A stretch of DNA of 64,000 nt, taken from the NCBI GenBank assembly GCA_016801845.1, contig CM028913.1, forward strand, positions 23,402,065-23,466,064, in the 5' to 3' direction. How positions within the stretch are numbered: position 1 is the stretch's first letter; the number at the start of each line of letters is the position of its first letter. Made by a program: the position numbers and the translations under genes. The stretch comes from Polydactylus sextarius. Taxonomy: Eukaryota; Chordata; Actinopteri; Polynemidae. Positions 1-14,100 of the stretch are shown here, one piece after another. The notes under the pieces were generated by a model. That model ran no database searches. It was given only the letters and a program-made list of their open reading frames with translations, and was not told the DNA's origin.

Positions 1-62
1 AGGCGGCAGCTGCAGCAAAAACTCATGGATCGCCTCCAGTCTGGAGTCGGCGTTTGGGATTT
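1..62 (-). CDS. chn2: chn2 coding exon 12 (RhoGAP), cut by window edge
   Basis: Residues 374-394: K (split codon), then IPNADSRLEAIHEFLLQLPP. It matches human KISNADERLEAVHE. The acceptor is tcatgtag. The exon runs off the left edge, so the remaining GAP helices are not in this window. Confidence 0.9.
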
Positions 63-2959
63 CTACATGACATTAACAAGAAATAAAAAGGATTAGAAAT
101 AGAAATCAGAGCAGCAGAGACACAGACAGTAATAGTAATGCTGTGGTTGTGCCAAAGAGAGGAGCTCTTACTTGCTGCTTGAATAAATTTGGAGTACAAG
201 TCGAACGTGATGACAGGAATAGGAAGGTCCCTCAGGTAGAGCTTCAAAGCTCCGGCGATGATGTTGATGTCTGCATAGGTGCTGGCGCTGATGTCCGCCT
301 TCTCACCATCTGTTCAGGAGAAATAAAAGCTGTGTAACAAAAGAGACAGCGCTAGATCTTTCCGAGCTTATGGTGAACGATACAAACCTCGATCAAAGGC
401 GAGTCTCACGTCCTCTATGTGCTCCGAGAAGCCTGACACTCTGTAGAGACCCTCAGATCTCATACCTGCAACAGAAAATATCAAAGCTTTTAGTTTTCTC
501 AACTTAACTTGTTACTTTTCTGTATGTGTGTGAGACGATCGATGTGGTTTAATGTGATTATCAGACCCTCCAGGATTTCACGATGTTGCGATCGCAACGC
601 AACGCAAATTCAACCAATCCAGACCTTGCAATTTTAACCAATCACTGCAACTTTTCTGCAATTTTTCTTTTGACCAACCATCGTCTGTTTCCCTCCAAAC
701 GTTGATCCATATGTTAGTGAACTCACTTCCTCGTTTCTTTAGAAAGACGCAGAAAACGTAAGAAGAAACAGTATCTGGGCCGAGTTAATGAAAGAAAGAG
801 GAAATTATAAATTTTAACTTGCTCCTGCAACTTTATTGCAACAAAACGCCTAAAAACACCACAACTTTTATCACATTTTTTTTTAGAAAAGCTGCTGTGA
901 AATCAGGTAAATGAGACTGCAAGGATCTGAAAAAAAGGCCTGAAATCCTGGGGGGACTGGATTATTACGTGTCCTCTACCTCTCAGCTCTATCTCTCGTA
1001 TACACATGTCCACCACCATGGGTCGCGTGGTGTTGTGGGCTTTGACGAGCGTGGTCAGATCACAGCTGAACACTTTCTTTATCCTGCGCAGGTCCGGCTG
1101 GCAGTCGCTGGGAACCAGTTTGGAGCATTGTTTGTGTACATTCAGACCGCAATCTATGCAAGGACAAAGATAAAGAAAGAGAAAGATTAGAGATTACCTT
1201 CATTAGATTGATGATAACACAAACACATCACAGCAGCTGACTGAAGATAGCAGTTTAAAAAACTCTGTCAGACTGTCAGCCACAGCTAAGCCGCCTCGGT
1301 GCACTGTGCCAAAGGTAGATAACGGCGAACGCAGCGACACGGGCGGGGGTTGATGTTGTAGTTTTAGTCACATGGGGCGTGCTGGACAGCTGGTGTGTGT
1401 GTGTGAAGAGTGTGGCTGCTCGTGTGGCAGTACAGTCTGGAAATTATGTTTTTTTTTTTGTCTCTTTTTGTTAACAGGAAGTCATACCGGATACATTGGG
1501 ATTGGGGATTGGGGTCGTCGCTCTGAGAGAGTGTAGGAGGAGATAAGGAAAAAAAAGAAGCTAAACAGCGAGCGAGAGAGAGAGAAAGGACAAAGAAGTC
1601 TCTCCTGTTTTTCGCTGCACACGAGGTGTCTGATGATAGCAGTGTTTGCCTCCGGCTTATCAGCGTGGTAAATGCCTCAACAACAAACACTCTGTTTGGG
1701 GTAGAAGTCGACCGAGTCCAGCAACGTGCTCGTCGGTTTCAGTACTGCGTCTGTGCGGCGAACGAAATCTTGTGACCATGTGAGGCTTGAAAACAGCTCT
1801 GAACTCTAATACGTAATCAATCACTTAGTCCTGCTGACATGTTTTGTCAGCAATCACATTACATCTGACCCGAGTGTGACCTGTAGCATAGATTTACATT
1901 TTTTATTTTGTTTTGAAACATCCAATCTGATGAGTCACAACAGGATGAGCTCAACTCACTGAGAAAAAAAAAAAAAACACTGATTCAAATGGAAAAAGAG
2001 ATTTTCAGAGGGATTACGCAACTAAGACATGTGCCAGTGGTCACACACAGCGAGTATAATCCATGACTTAACGTGACTTCCTCCGTGTAAATCAATGACG
2101 TGGCGTTTTTTTTAATATTTTTTGATGTTACCTGAGCATCGGACGCCTTGCGCAATGAGACCCCACATGAAGTTGGCGCAGTATTCGCACCAGTGCGGCC
2201 CCCGAAAGGTGTGAACCTGGAAGTTAAAGAGACGGCACATGTTAACACACACACACACACAGAAAAGTCTAAAACTTGGAGAATCACCATCTTATTAAAA
2301 ACACCAGATAGAGATTACGTTGTGTGCTGCAGCAGTGTTCGAGGACCCCTTTGGCCAAATGAGAGCATTTGTATATACAAGACAGATTAAAGGATTTACT
2401 ATAACTTGTCTGGCATCTGCTCTCGGGCAATCGGATACATGCAGGCAAGCCAAAATAACAGATGTAGACCCACTGTGCACCCTCAAACACAGATAAGATG
2501 GCAAACAGGAGCCTCACCTGCATGCACGTACACACACATTACTCTGAATAGGTAGTAGTAGAGTGATGAGTGAGATGGGCATATGGCAGCCGGTGAGTGG
2601 AAGGTTTTTTGTTCTTTCTTTTCAAAGACTAAGCATAGAAAAAAAAACAGCTGGGGGGGGTGGTCATTATAGCCTGCCTGTTAGCTGAAACCTTAGATAC
2701 AATTGTAAGAATGTGGAGTCACCCGCAGGCAAAAGAATCTCTAACTTGTCTTTTGTTTATTTAAAGAGCTATAACTCTGTGGGACGTCACGACGCAGCAC
2801 AATATGGTTTTATGAAATCAGCAGAAAAGAAAAATGCATGTAAAAGCTTCACAATCGATGCTAATCAATGTGCGCTGCTGCTAATGGGTTACAGTATAGT
2901 GCATCCATTATTTCCCCTCAGTGCATATGGATGTCAGCTGCATGTGTTCTCATCAAAAC

Positions 2960-2997
<38 letters not shown>

Positions 2998-5900
2998 ACA
3001 TCTGAGGCAGGCAAAAACACACCTCTAAGTGCATCTTTATAACTAATGTAGAAAAAAGCTAATGAGAAAGGTGCTGACAGAGTTTTAAAGTGAAGCTGTC
3101 AGCGGTCGTCGTCAAACTTTGGTTAATAAAAAGACCCTCACCTTGAAGTTGTGGATCTTCTCGTAGGAGCATTGTTTCTCCGGCGTGTCTTTCAAGGCGC
3201 TGCGTCGAACCAGAGGTGAAGAGATCTGTGGACACGAAGCCAAAAGTTTAATAGGCTTCCACAGCAGAGTCCCCTTGCTGCCCAGTTTGACTCCCAGAGC
3301 CAAAGCCAGCAGCTCCTGGCGCTTTCGCTCTTGTCTTTTAGACTTGTGGCTCATCAGATCTCCTCCCAAACCTCCTCTGTTTTCTTCAGCCTCCATGCTC
3401 GACTGGTCAGGGTCCCACAGACTCTCTAACTCCTCTGATGAAAGATGTGGAGGGGAGATGTTGGTGCTGCGCAGCAGACGCTGCCTGCAACAGCTCGATG
3501 CAGAGGAGGTGGCAGCGGCGGCGGCTACGCTCCACTCCCCTCTGACCCAGGAGGTCGACTGATGACAGCCAGCACGAGCTTGACTCTGCATCTGCTCTGA
3601 AATCCTGAGGCAGCAGCAGAGAGAGACGGACGAGCTGGGGGAACAGGACCGGTAGTGGGCGGCCTGAGGGCAGGAGTGTGCCTCACACAATGGCCTTCTT
3701 TCACACGCCCAGAAAGGAAACAGAAAGAGAGAGAGGGAGAGCAGGGTCCCTGATGATGAGGAGGGGCTGGGAGGCTGCTGTCAGGATCCCTTCACACAGA
3801 TCAACAGCTCTGTAAAGCAGGATCAATAGTGCAGACGCCCTCTTTATAGCAGAGAGAGCACACTCCCCATTAGCACGCTGCCTCCCGGATACACTCCACT
3901 TCACTTTAGCTGAAGAAAAAAAACTCCTCTGTCCGCTTCACTGCTTCACCCAAGATACTCCGAGCTCCTCAGAGTCGAGGCTGCGTCGTCGTCGTAACTC
4001 AAACAGATCTTGACCTCTATGACGAGGAACCACCCCCCCTCTGTCTCAACACTGCCGTCCAGTCTGAGAGACTCTGCGACTGCAGACCACTCACGCCAAT
4101 CACACTACAATCACTTTGCCTAGCAGAGCTAGACCATCAGATGGGATTGGGAGGGATTACTGCCATAATCCTTTACACAGGGAATAATCCCAGAGTGCCC
4201 AAATCCAAGTAAAATCCCATAGGAAGCTCATTTGCAGGTCTGCAGTCATATAGTATTTTGCCCAGCGGGGGGCTGTTGCTATGTTCATGCTGAATTTGTC
4301 CCCATTAGCTCTGCTTTGTAAACAACCAGCAAACAGCAGCGGACGGCTCAACGCTCCTCTAATTAATTATGAGGCTTTGAAAAAAAAAACGAGGTGCACA
4401 ACAACAAAAAAAACACACATCATACGACAAGAGGCGTGAGATTTTTCTGTTCAAAACACATGTTTTCCAGCACACATAAGCCTCAGAAGAAGAGACAGAC
4501 ATCACAACAACATGAGGTTGAAGTGAGTTATTAAAGGTCAGAAAGGATTCGTGATGATAAAAGAGATGGAACACAAACTGAAAAGACCCAAAGGGCGACT
4601 GCAAAGCTGAGATAAAATAAAAGGATTGGCAGCTCACACACACACACACACACACGAACACAGCATGAACACAAGTAGAAAAACAAATCGCCGTGGGTCT
4701 TTTGTGGAGCAGACATTTCTTTTTGTGTCCAACGTCTGTGGGCAGCAGTTAACTGGCTAATAGCTGCCAGAGTGACAGGACAGGTGAGGATTATTTGTCA
4801 TTGTGACATTCTTTGAGAAGGACCTACACATACCATACCATACAATACAGCTCCACAAGTAAAGTCTGAGGGGGACAGATGAGGAATAGACCCCAGATAT
4901 TTCAGACTCGCGAGGGGAGGGAGGGAGGGAGGGAGGGAGGACGAGGGCTGCTTTGTCCGGAGGCAGATGGCTTCTTGTCTACTTAAAGAAGAGCTTGGAA
5001 GAAAGGACACAAAGGTGGTCACACAACAAGTTCTGCCTTTTCTTTTCAATGGCTTTGGCTCTTTTATTCCCCTGCGAGGTCTTTTGTGAGCGCACAGCTG
5101 AGCAGGGAATCATGGGAAAAAACATCAACAGTACGGGGCACTGACACTGAGAGACAGAAGGATACAAAAACATCCCTAACAAACAAGACAAAATAGCCAC
5201 ACTGTCAAATAAATTGTCCATTATTGGAAAAAATAGAGGAAATTGACACTTTTGTGTGGAAATAAATGCTCTCACTGTTCTGTGTGAAGAGCAGTTTTTA
5301 TATTTGACAAGTAAAGAGCTGAAATAGTTGTTGTTTTATGGTATGAAACTCTCAGCACAGAGCAGGTAATTATCTTGACAAACAACAGGACAGTTTCTTT
5401 GGAAATCTTTTCCAGGGCATGTGAGTGAGTGAGCGAGCCGACCAGTCTGTCGAGAGTCCCACCGAGATGAAACCAGCGTGGTGAGCGTCAGGGGAGGAAT
5501 GTGGCAGAGGTTTTGGCCACTGAGCGAATTCTTGCTGGTGCAAAAAGGAGGAGGAAAAAAAAATTAACAGAAGAGGAGGTTGACGTACAGGTTGACTCCT
5601 CTCACCTACTTGGGAGGATTTTAATTACAGAAGAATTTGCAGTTGGGGCAATATAGAGGCATCAACCTAACACCAAGTAAATACATGCGAACGTCAACGG
5701 TACAGTGAAGCTACTGTGGCTGTAAGGTCTCAGGGCGTGGCCGTAAAAAACTGGTAAACATGGAAGTTCAAAAAGGCGACCGCAGATGTGGGATTTGGAG
5801 CCGTGAAAGACCAGGTCTCTGCTGCTGCCGCCGCTCGGACACGTGATACTGAGGCAGACTGAGGAAAAACTGTTTTTCCTCTCGCTCCTTTTTTTTTTTA

Positions 5901-8900
5901 ATTTTATTTTTCTTTTTGCGATGTGACTGGCAGGTGGTTTTCAGACGCTGGCTCACAAAGATCCTGCCATCATCACAGCTGTCACTGACTCAGATCCTCG
6001 AGTTGAGAAACTTGGCAGGAGAATATTGAGTCAAAGGTTCAAATAAACTGACACTCTGACATCTAGCGGAGACAGAGGATGTGCTCCAGATTTTTCATCG
6101 CCACAGGGGAGGTGACTGCAGTCTGCAGAGCACAACACAACACTCAGACATCATCAGAGCTGCGAATCAGCTCAGTCAACAAAGAGCAACATTTCTTGAC
6201 CATGTTCAATAAAGCAGCCTGCGTGTGTGTGTGTGTGTGTGTGCAGGTTAGTGTGAAGGCAGTTTGCACTGAGCTTATTTAAAAACCACAATGAGTCAAT
6301 GGCCTAGTGACTGACCGATGGGTCATTAGGTCAAAAGAGCTGCATTAACGGCTCGCTTCTCGAGTTACACAGACAAAACTGAAGACAGAAGATATTAATA
6401 CTGCAGCTGATGCTCCTGCTGACAGGGCTGTCATGTGTCTGTCACTGACTGACTGTCAAACTGACAAAACACTGGTTGACACGTTGATGACGAAGGAATC
6501 CTAAAGCAATGAAACCTCTCGGCCTTCGCGCTGAGACGCACATTAAAGATGCGGCAAGTGAAACCTCTGATGCAGGAAACCACTGAGAAACTATGAGCAT
6601 CTCTTCATAAACAGAGACAACATCAGACTCAAGAGACAGAGACAGAGTTAACAAGTTGAGATTGCCACCTAGTGGAGGGACACTCCAGGAGGGAAAACAC
6701 AAAACAAATCTTTGTTCTTTAAATGATGAATGATTCACAGACTTTAATCTGACAACGTCTCACGAGCTTCCAATGAAAACAACCTGAAACGTGTCTCGCC
6801 CAAGATCAGTGCGTCTGATACGCACGACGGGTCGAGCAAAGTCCCCGGTCCCCTCGGTCGTCATTACCTCTCAGAGCAGCAACTGAAGCATGGCGGCGGC
6901 AAACACACCCAGAGGCTACAGGGAGAATACACGTCTCACTCACAGGACAAAGTGTCGTCTCACTCTCATCCGACTGGAAATGTTCAGTCACATGGAAGCG
7001 CAGCGTTAGATCGAATGTGTGAGTGTCTGTGCAAATGTACTGAAGACAACGACAATGAGACGCAAAACAAGGTGTGCTGCTTTAAAAATAAAACTGGCTT
7101 GTTTTTATAAGATTAAAGTTACAGATAACAGACGTCAGTGAATAACACATACAGTTTGGAGTCTAAGTTTCACGTCTGTGTGTCTGTATCTTTGAACACT
7201 TGAGCTGATTCTCTCCGTCAACTTTAAGGAGACAGATGTAACTGACATCAGCTGGTAAATGTCTGAGTGTGAGAGACACCGAGAACTTGAAACGGTATCG
7301 ATAGGAATGTGGACAACATGTATAGCTGCATATTATGTTACCGTGATGACGCCTTGACTTTCTGTAGCAGGTTTGAGATTTTTTTTTTATTTTTATTTTT
7401 ATGTTGTTTACTTTCTTCTCAGCCGAGGAGCCTGATGTCCCAGGTTCGGACAGACTGAGCTCATTAATACGTGTTTGTTTAATGTCACGTTGCTGGTTCT
7501 TTTTCCGACGCCTCTGGCCTTTTTTTTCTGGTATTATTTTCCTGGTATTTAGCAGCACAGCGCTATGAACTGTGGGTAAGTTTGCAGAAAGGCCAGTTTA
7601 TGGAAAGTTGACTGAAAGAAACTGACCTTAGGCCTGAGGCTTTGAGACTCATTCGATTTTTGTGATTAAAGGTCAAAGGTCAACTCAAAAAAAAAAAAAT
7701 CACATGCTAATTATGTGACACTGGTCTGGTTGGCATGGAAATAATACTGGTTTTCTCCCTAGAAATTCTGCACGACTTTGCAATTTTGACCAATCATCAT
7801 CATCATCGTTGTTTCCCTCATTTCTTCCTCTTTGTTTCTTTAAGAAGATGCAGGAAACGTGAGATAAAAGTCTCACATTTACCTTCCAACATCACTGCTA
7901 AAGACCAAGAGAAACAGTATCTGAGCAGAGCTCATGAAAGAAAGAGGAAGAAAATTATTTTATATTGTTGTGCAGCAACAAGAGGAAGTCGTCTATTGAG
8001 AAAGACGAGACAGATCAGTCTAACACAAGCTGCTGATTCCCTGCCAATGTTTACTTTGAGCTGTCAATGTTTTATTTTCTATTGTTATGGATCTTTGCTG
8101 TAATCCTTCAAATCCTTTTAGTCAGTGGTTTCATTCCCTTTGTTTTTGATCAATTGTTAAAGTAGAATTATAAAGGGAAATTTTGTACTTGTTCCAGCAA
8201 CTTTATTGCAACAAAACACTTAAAAGTTGCTGCAAATTCAGGTAAATTTGGCCTCGACAATCTAAAGAAAAAAGGCCTGAAAATGTTTGTCACAGTTTCC
8301 CACAGAGTTCAAGTTCATATCTTTTGTTTTATCAGATCATCAGATCAAATACCATAAAATACCATAAAAAATGCTTAAAAGATAAAGATGCGTGTCATTA
8401 ATCAACCTGATTAATCTACAAGTGTCGACAGCAAAACTGTAAATACAGATACGTTTATGTTTTTCTCTCCAAACTTGACACACGTCAATAAGATGCTAAG
8501 AAATACCAATAATTTCTCTGAAATGTAAAGATTTTTTGTCTTATCAACAGTATCTTCATCAGCAGCAGAAAGTTTCATTAATGTGAAAATGTAAAGGTGA
8601 CGACTCTCACCCGTTCGTCTCTCTGGAAAGTGACCCTCCGTGGTTCTGTGCGTCCTCGGCTCAGCCTGTGCACCATCTTGTCCTTGAGTAACGAGGTGTA
8701 GCCCAGATGTTCGTAGATGGGGTTGGTGGTCATCTTAGCGATGTACTCCGCCGCCTTGGTCTCGATGTAGAGGGTGATGAGGGCGTCCGTGACGAGGTCG
8801 TGAACCGACTCGAACCTCTTCTCTCCGACAAAGTGCTTCCCGTCATAAAACAGTCTGTAGTTGAGGGTTTGGTGCCCGAACCTGCGTCGAGACAGAACAG

Positions 8901-11095
8901 ATGATGCCTCAGTAAAGATGAAGAGAGAAGGAGAGAAACAGGGTGGAGGTTGAGTTGGTTGAGGTGGAGACGGAGGAAACTCTCAGCTGCTGACGGCGAT
9001 GACCTTTAAGGGATTCTGCTCTGAATACTGATGCGTCTGTACCTTAAGGCCAAGGTGTAGGTCCCCGGCTGTCTTTGGCTCTCTCTGATGAGATAAGCAC
9101 CTTCAACTCCTGCCAGAAGTTCATCTGCATATTCTCGAGAGATGATCCCATGAAATCTGAGAAAAAATAATCGTATAACTCTTCTTCTCTCTGATGTAAT
9201 TTTATCTACACGCACACACACACTGAGACACATCCACCCATTTAAACCTCAACCACATCTGACTGGAAAAGCAATAATGATAAATAGAAGCATTTACTGC
9301 ACAACAATATTTGAAAAAAAAAAAAAAAAAAAAGGGAGCATAAAAAACGATGACAGTAATTGACGACAATAAGTCAAACTCACTCTCTGCCATAGTACTT
9401 GGGTCTGGTCTCCATCTGTAAACCAGAAGAAGAAGAAAAAAGAAGAATTATTGGCTGGGAGCAATTTGATATGAAAGCTCAATTAAACGGCTTTGCAAAT
9501 TGTTATTACAGCCTGTGTGAAAGATGGAGGACTCTACACCACAGGACACATTATCTCCATGTGCCCCCACCACCACCACCACCCTCCCTTTTTTTCCTCA
9601 AAGTCTATTCGCAGCTACCAAACCATAAAGCCAAATCACAGAGTGTTGGAGATGAATGAGAAGCGGTTGGAGAGAAAAGCAGCTGGTGATGGATCTCCAG
9701 CTGCAAAGAATTAATATTTAGTGTGTTAGTGTGTCATGCCAGGGCGTGTAGCGCTCTCCTGGACGGGGGTACGGCTAAACAACAACATTATTCATTTTGA
9801 GCGAGCTGTAAAACAACATCAGACATCAACATTAAGATTCTGACACAGTCTTTTACAGACAATAATGGATTATAAACACGTTCATCATCCAGACTTCCTG
9901 TTGATACAAAGACAGTTGGCGGCGCCGCTGCTACAAAATCTCTTAAAAGTCAAAGTTAAGATCATAATGGTTTTATGGGAACACTTAAGTAATAATGTCA
10001 AACTTCAATTTGTACTTTGAATTAATGGTTCCCCTCTAATCTCACGCAGCCAGCCCACTGCTTTCACTTTTTGCTCATCACAGCGTGGCGAGACTCAAAA
10101 TAGGATGAGACATGCATCGTTTCTGCTGCACCGCACAATACGAGGATTGACAGTTCAGCTCAGTGACGGAAAAATTAACTTGTTCCATTAACTTTATATT
10201 CACATCGCTGAGGGGATAAAGTCCGTAGTGCCTGTCAAAAGTGTTGAGGTGTTTTACTTGTTAAACTTTTTTTTTTTTTACCCTTCATCAAATCAAATGA
10301 CCCAAAGCTTAAATGTTTCCAGTCTTATCTCTACATTCTTTTACAAACAGAGAAGATAAAAACTTCCAACGAGTCAGTGACGCATCACTCGTCATTTCAC
10401 TAAAACGAATGATCATAACTGATAAGACACACAGATCGTCGTGTAAGTTGATGTGAGCTGAACTATGAACGAGCAGCCATCGACTGCAGACGTTAATCTC
10501 ATTCTTCAAATTCCAATCTCAGTATTGGACACATGTTTGGTTCACGTGTCAAAGTACAATCCACATGAACAACAGGACCCGAGCCTGAGTTTGACAATTA
10601 CATTGTAATTTATATTTAATGTGGAAAACCAAGTCTCATTTTTACAATTTAACGGTCACAACATGACAAATTTTCCACCATTAAACCTTGTTTTCGGGAA
10701 GTAAAAGGTTGATGCAACAAGTCCAAATGTTTTTTATTGGTTTTCCATGATTTTTTTTTCATGTTTAAGTCGCCACTTGGTTCTTATGACATGAAAACAA
10801 ACAGAACCAGGAAGAGTTTTACATCTTATAATTGTACGATTGTCTGAAAAAAAAAGTTTGAATGAAGTTTTTCTCGTATATTTTCAGATCGTCAACTGCG
10901 ATAATTCTCCCATTTGTGACAAAAATCATCAATCTGCCTTTTTAAATCTTTTAGATTAAAACTGATGATTCAGTTCATCAACATGGACTCTCTCTATCAC
11001 TACAACCTGCTCCTAAATTATTCTTTGGCAAATACTAAACGTTGCAGAGGTTTAGAGGATGATCTTTGACTCCAGAGTTTCAACAACTGCTCATA

Positions 11096-11150
<55 letters not shown>

Positions 11151-14100
11151 TAGAGAGTTGGCAAGTCAAAAATCCCCAAAGGTTACTGATTGGTCTTGGC
11201 TTCCAGCTGCCAGGTTCAATCACTTCGCAGTCAATGTTTGTGTGAAAACTGAGTTCACCAGCTGTAGTCCGGCTGTGAACTGGTGAGACTGTAGGGGATT
11301 AAAAAATAAAATCGTTGCCGTTAAAAGAAATAAATGAAGCCAGCAGGTGGCTGGAGTTTGCTGAGGTGAGTGTTTTTTTTTTTTTTTTTTTTTTAAGGCC
11401 GTTTAAAAATAATCATGAAACAGATCAAGGATCAAGGATGCAGCTCGGCAGCAGAATTTACTCATTTCATTTATTATTTCAAACATGAAATATTAAAGCT
11501 TCTCTGTTTTTCTGGACTCTGCTCATGACCTCCAGTTGAATGGAGGCGTCTCACATCATATAGATCCTATACAACCTCAGTTCTGCAGCTAAGTGGACTT
11601 ATCAGCTCATGAAACCTTTTCTCCTGCCGGTCATCTCCATGAGACGGACACGCCCTAAATATAAACCGTCTGTGAGAAACAGACATCAGGTGAAATGATA
11701 TCTGTCTACCATCCCAATAAAGAAATAAAGACGTCAGACATCAGTTTATGAAGGATGAGGTGCTGCAGGTATTTATTAATGGTGATCAAAGATCAGACCT
11801 AAGAGGAGCTCTTAGATACATTTATTTCTTCTTCTTCTTGTGTTTTTCTGTGTCGAGCAACTCTACGAGAAATAAAAATCTAGTTATGTGCTCTTGTACG
11901 TGACCTGAATGTCTCACTGATTTGTCTGCACGTTTGCAAATACAAGATGAAGCGAAAAGGTGTGTTTGCAGTTGACAAGATGAATCAACATCTGGCTCAG
12001 CAGAAACTACAGTAACATCACTGCCCACACAGCTGCTGCAGGCTCCGCCACACAACCTGAGATAACTGGAGGATAATAACACGCTGGGATCTGAGCTTTA
12101 TGTTAGAGAGGAGGTTTCCCTCTCTCACCTCCAGAAATAAGCTCATAAAACCAAACTGGTGCAGCAGAGAACTCAGTCTATTAGCAGTTCATTAAAGTAA
12201 GTACACAGCAGCGTATATAAGATTTCTCTGGTATTTTATAAGCTTAACGGTTAATAAAAACACTTCAGCTTTGTACAGAAGCTGTTGTTGTTATAACCGT
12301 ACTGACCTCATGAGGACATGTGATCCTCTTTGGTCTCGGGGCTTCCTGCTGGAGCTGGTACACTGTTGGAGAAACACACAAGCGTTATTTAAGACCATCT
12401 GTTATGTGCACAGCTCGGTGTAAAGCTGTAATTACACACATATAATGGAGATTTGTTACCAGAAATAGCAGCGTTGACACACATTTAAAGGTAAAACAAC
12501 GCAGCAGCGCTCATGTTTAAAAATACACAGACGTGCATGTATTTAACATAGTGAGAGAAAATAAAGTAAATCAGTGAAGTGAAGTAAAGACAGAGGCTGA
12601 AGGATTTACAGCAGGAAAACTAATCAGCGCAAACACCTCAGCGGCCTCAGAAAATTAGTACATCACAATTAGTGATTAAAAAGTAAGTGGAGCCAAAAAA
12701 CGTCTGCTGCTGTTTCGGCTGTTTTTCCCAGAGCTGGATGGAGCTGGATGTCTGTCAGCGAAGAAATATTACACAGACTGAACCTGAATCTGCAGCAGCT
12801 GAGACGTTTTTCTGCTTCAAATCAAATATTTTAGCATTAAAGTTTCCTAACTGCATAAAAATCAGAGGAACACTTTGAAGTGGTTTATGTTGTTAGATGC
12901 ACCTTTAACGTCCTTGTTACTAACAACGTGTACTTGTGCTACGGCAGTGAAGTCTTCACTGCAGCAGATTCTTCAGAACGAAGGAGAAGGAGGAGGTGGG
13001 GGGAGGAGGAAGGCTCCTGACTGTGAAACCGTCCTGACTCCTGACATTTTCATGTTTTGTCAGGCTGATTCAAAGCCAACCAGAGCCGGAGCTGGACTTC
13101 ATCCATTCCTGTGACACAGGGAGCTCTAAAAATACCTCGGCAGAAGGAGTCAGGTTGAAGACTTGGTGGGGGGAAAAAAACGCAGCCTTATTGGAGAATT
13201 ATACACATTTAGACATTTAATTGCAGAGTGTTGAAGCAATGAGTTGTAAACTGGTTGAACCTGATGTAATCATTTTTAAGGGCCAGACACAGTGAGTTTC
13301 CAGCCAACGTGATTTGTGCTCAGCCTCAACAAATGCACCACATATTTTGCGAGGAGACAACCCATTTCCTCCCACACGGTCGTAGCAGTAGCTCTGTATA
13401 ATGAGGTGGGTGTTCTGAGGACCCCATTTCAGCTGAGCCTCTTTGCAGGTAGAAAATCTTATTTTCCTGGCTGATGGTAACCTATTTTACTCAGGGATCA
13501 GGGATGTGTTGCTTTGCGTTTGTGCTCGTGTGAATGTGCTGTGTGGGTGAACGTGAGCTTGTGTGCGCAGCGTTTTGGAGCCTGTAGTGTGTCTAATTGC
13601 ACTATGTACAACAAAAACCCAATTCCTCTGAGCTTTCAGAAATGTCTCTTTGTTATTTTTGGATCCTTAAATAAATGTGCTGTTATTTACAGAGACGCTC
13701 TGAAGGCCAATGTCAGGTTAAAACACAACTAATCAGCATATAAAATGAATGAATTACTCACAGTAGGATTTCCATATGGGCGGCTGGTAATCCTCAGGGT
13801 CTGAAAAACACAAAAATAAATGTGATGAACTCAAACTGTGACCTGATTTCTCTCATTAAAATCTCCATTTCCATCAGTTTCCCAGTGGACGCGAGCGTGA
13901 GCCCTTCACTCTGGTTATGTCACCGTTGTTTATCTCTCTGTTATAATTATGCACATGTTTTTTTTTTTTTTCGCCTCCTCTCGAGATGCACCAGCAAATT
14001 TACTTCTAATCAGTCGTCTGTGCCTCGAGGACGATCGATAGGGACATCTGCTCTCACCCGATCTATAACAAACCCCCCCACCTAGAAAACTTTCATCATG

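Larger units (their letters stand above)
3397..8610 (-). other. chn2 intron upstream of the beta1-type exon: promoter region and repeats
   Basis: Between the SH2 exon and the beta1-type first exon. It holds the putative internal promoter (3.4-4.1 kb), a (CA)n run (4635-4655), a (GGGA)n run (4912-4940), a (GT)n run (6222-6243) and the decayed hAT-like copy at 7728-8290. Open frames here are short and mostly simple sequence; none is supported as coding. Confidence 0.55.

Noticed and set aside
3112..3690. 192-codon open frame extending far upstream of the chn2 beta1-type start
   Set aside because: Its first codon at 3690 is TTG, not ATG. The Ala/Ser/Cys-rich upstream part does not resemble chimaerins. 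The first ATGs are at 3591 and 3396, and the latter fits family length.
9384..9415. ATG at the start of chn2 exon 4 as a translation start
   Set aside because: It follows a splice acceptor directly and aligns with Val in human. Upstream exons continue in phase through it.
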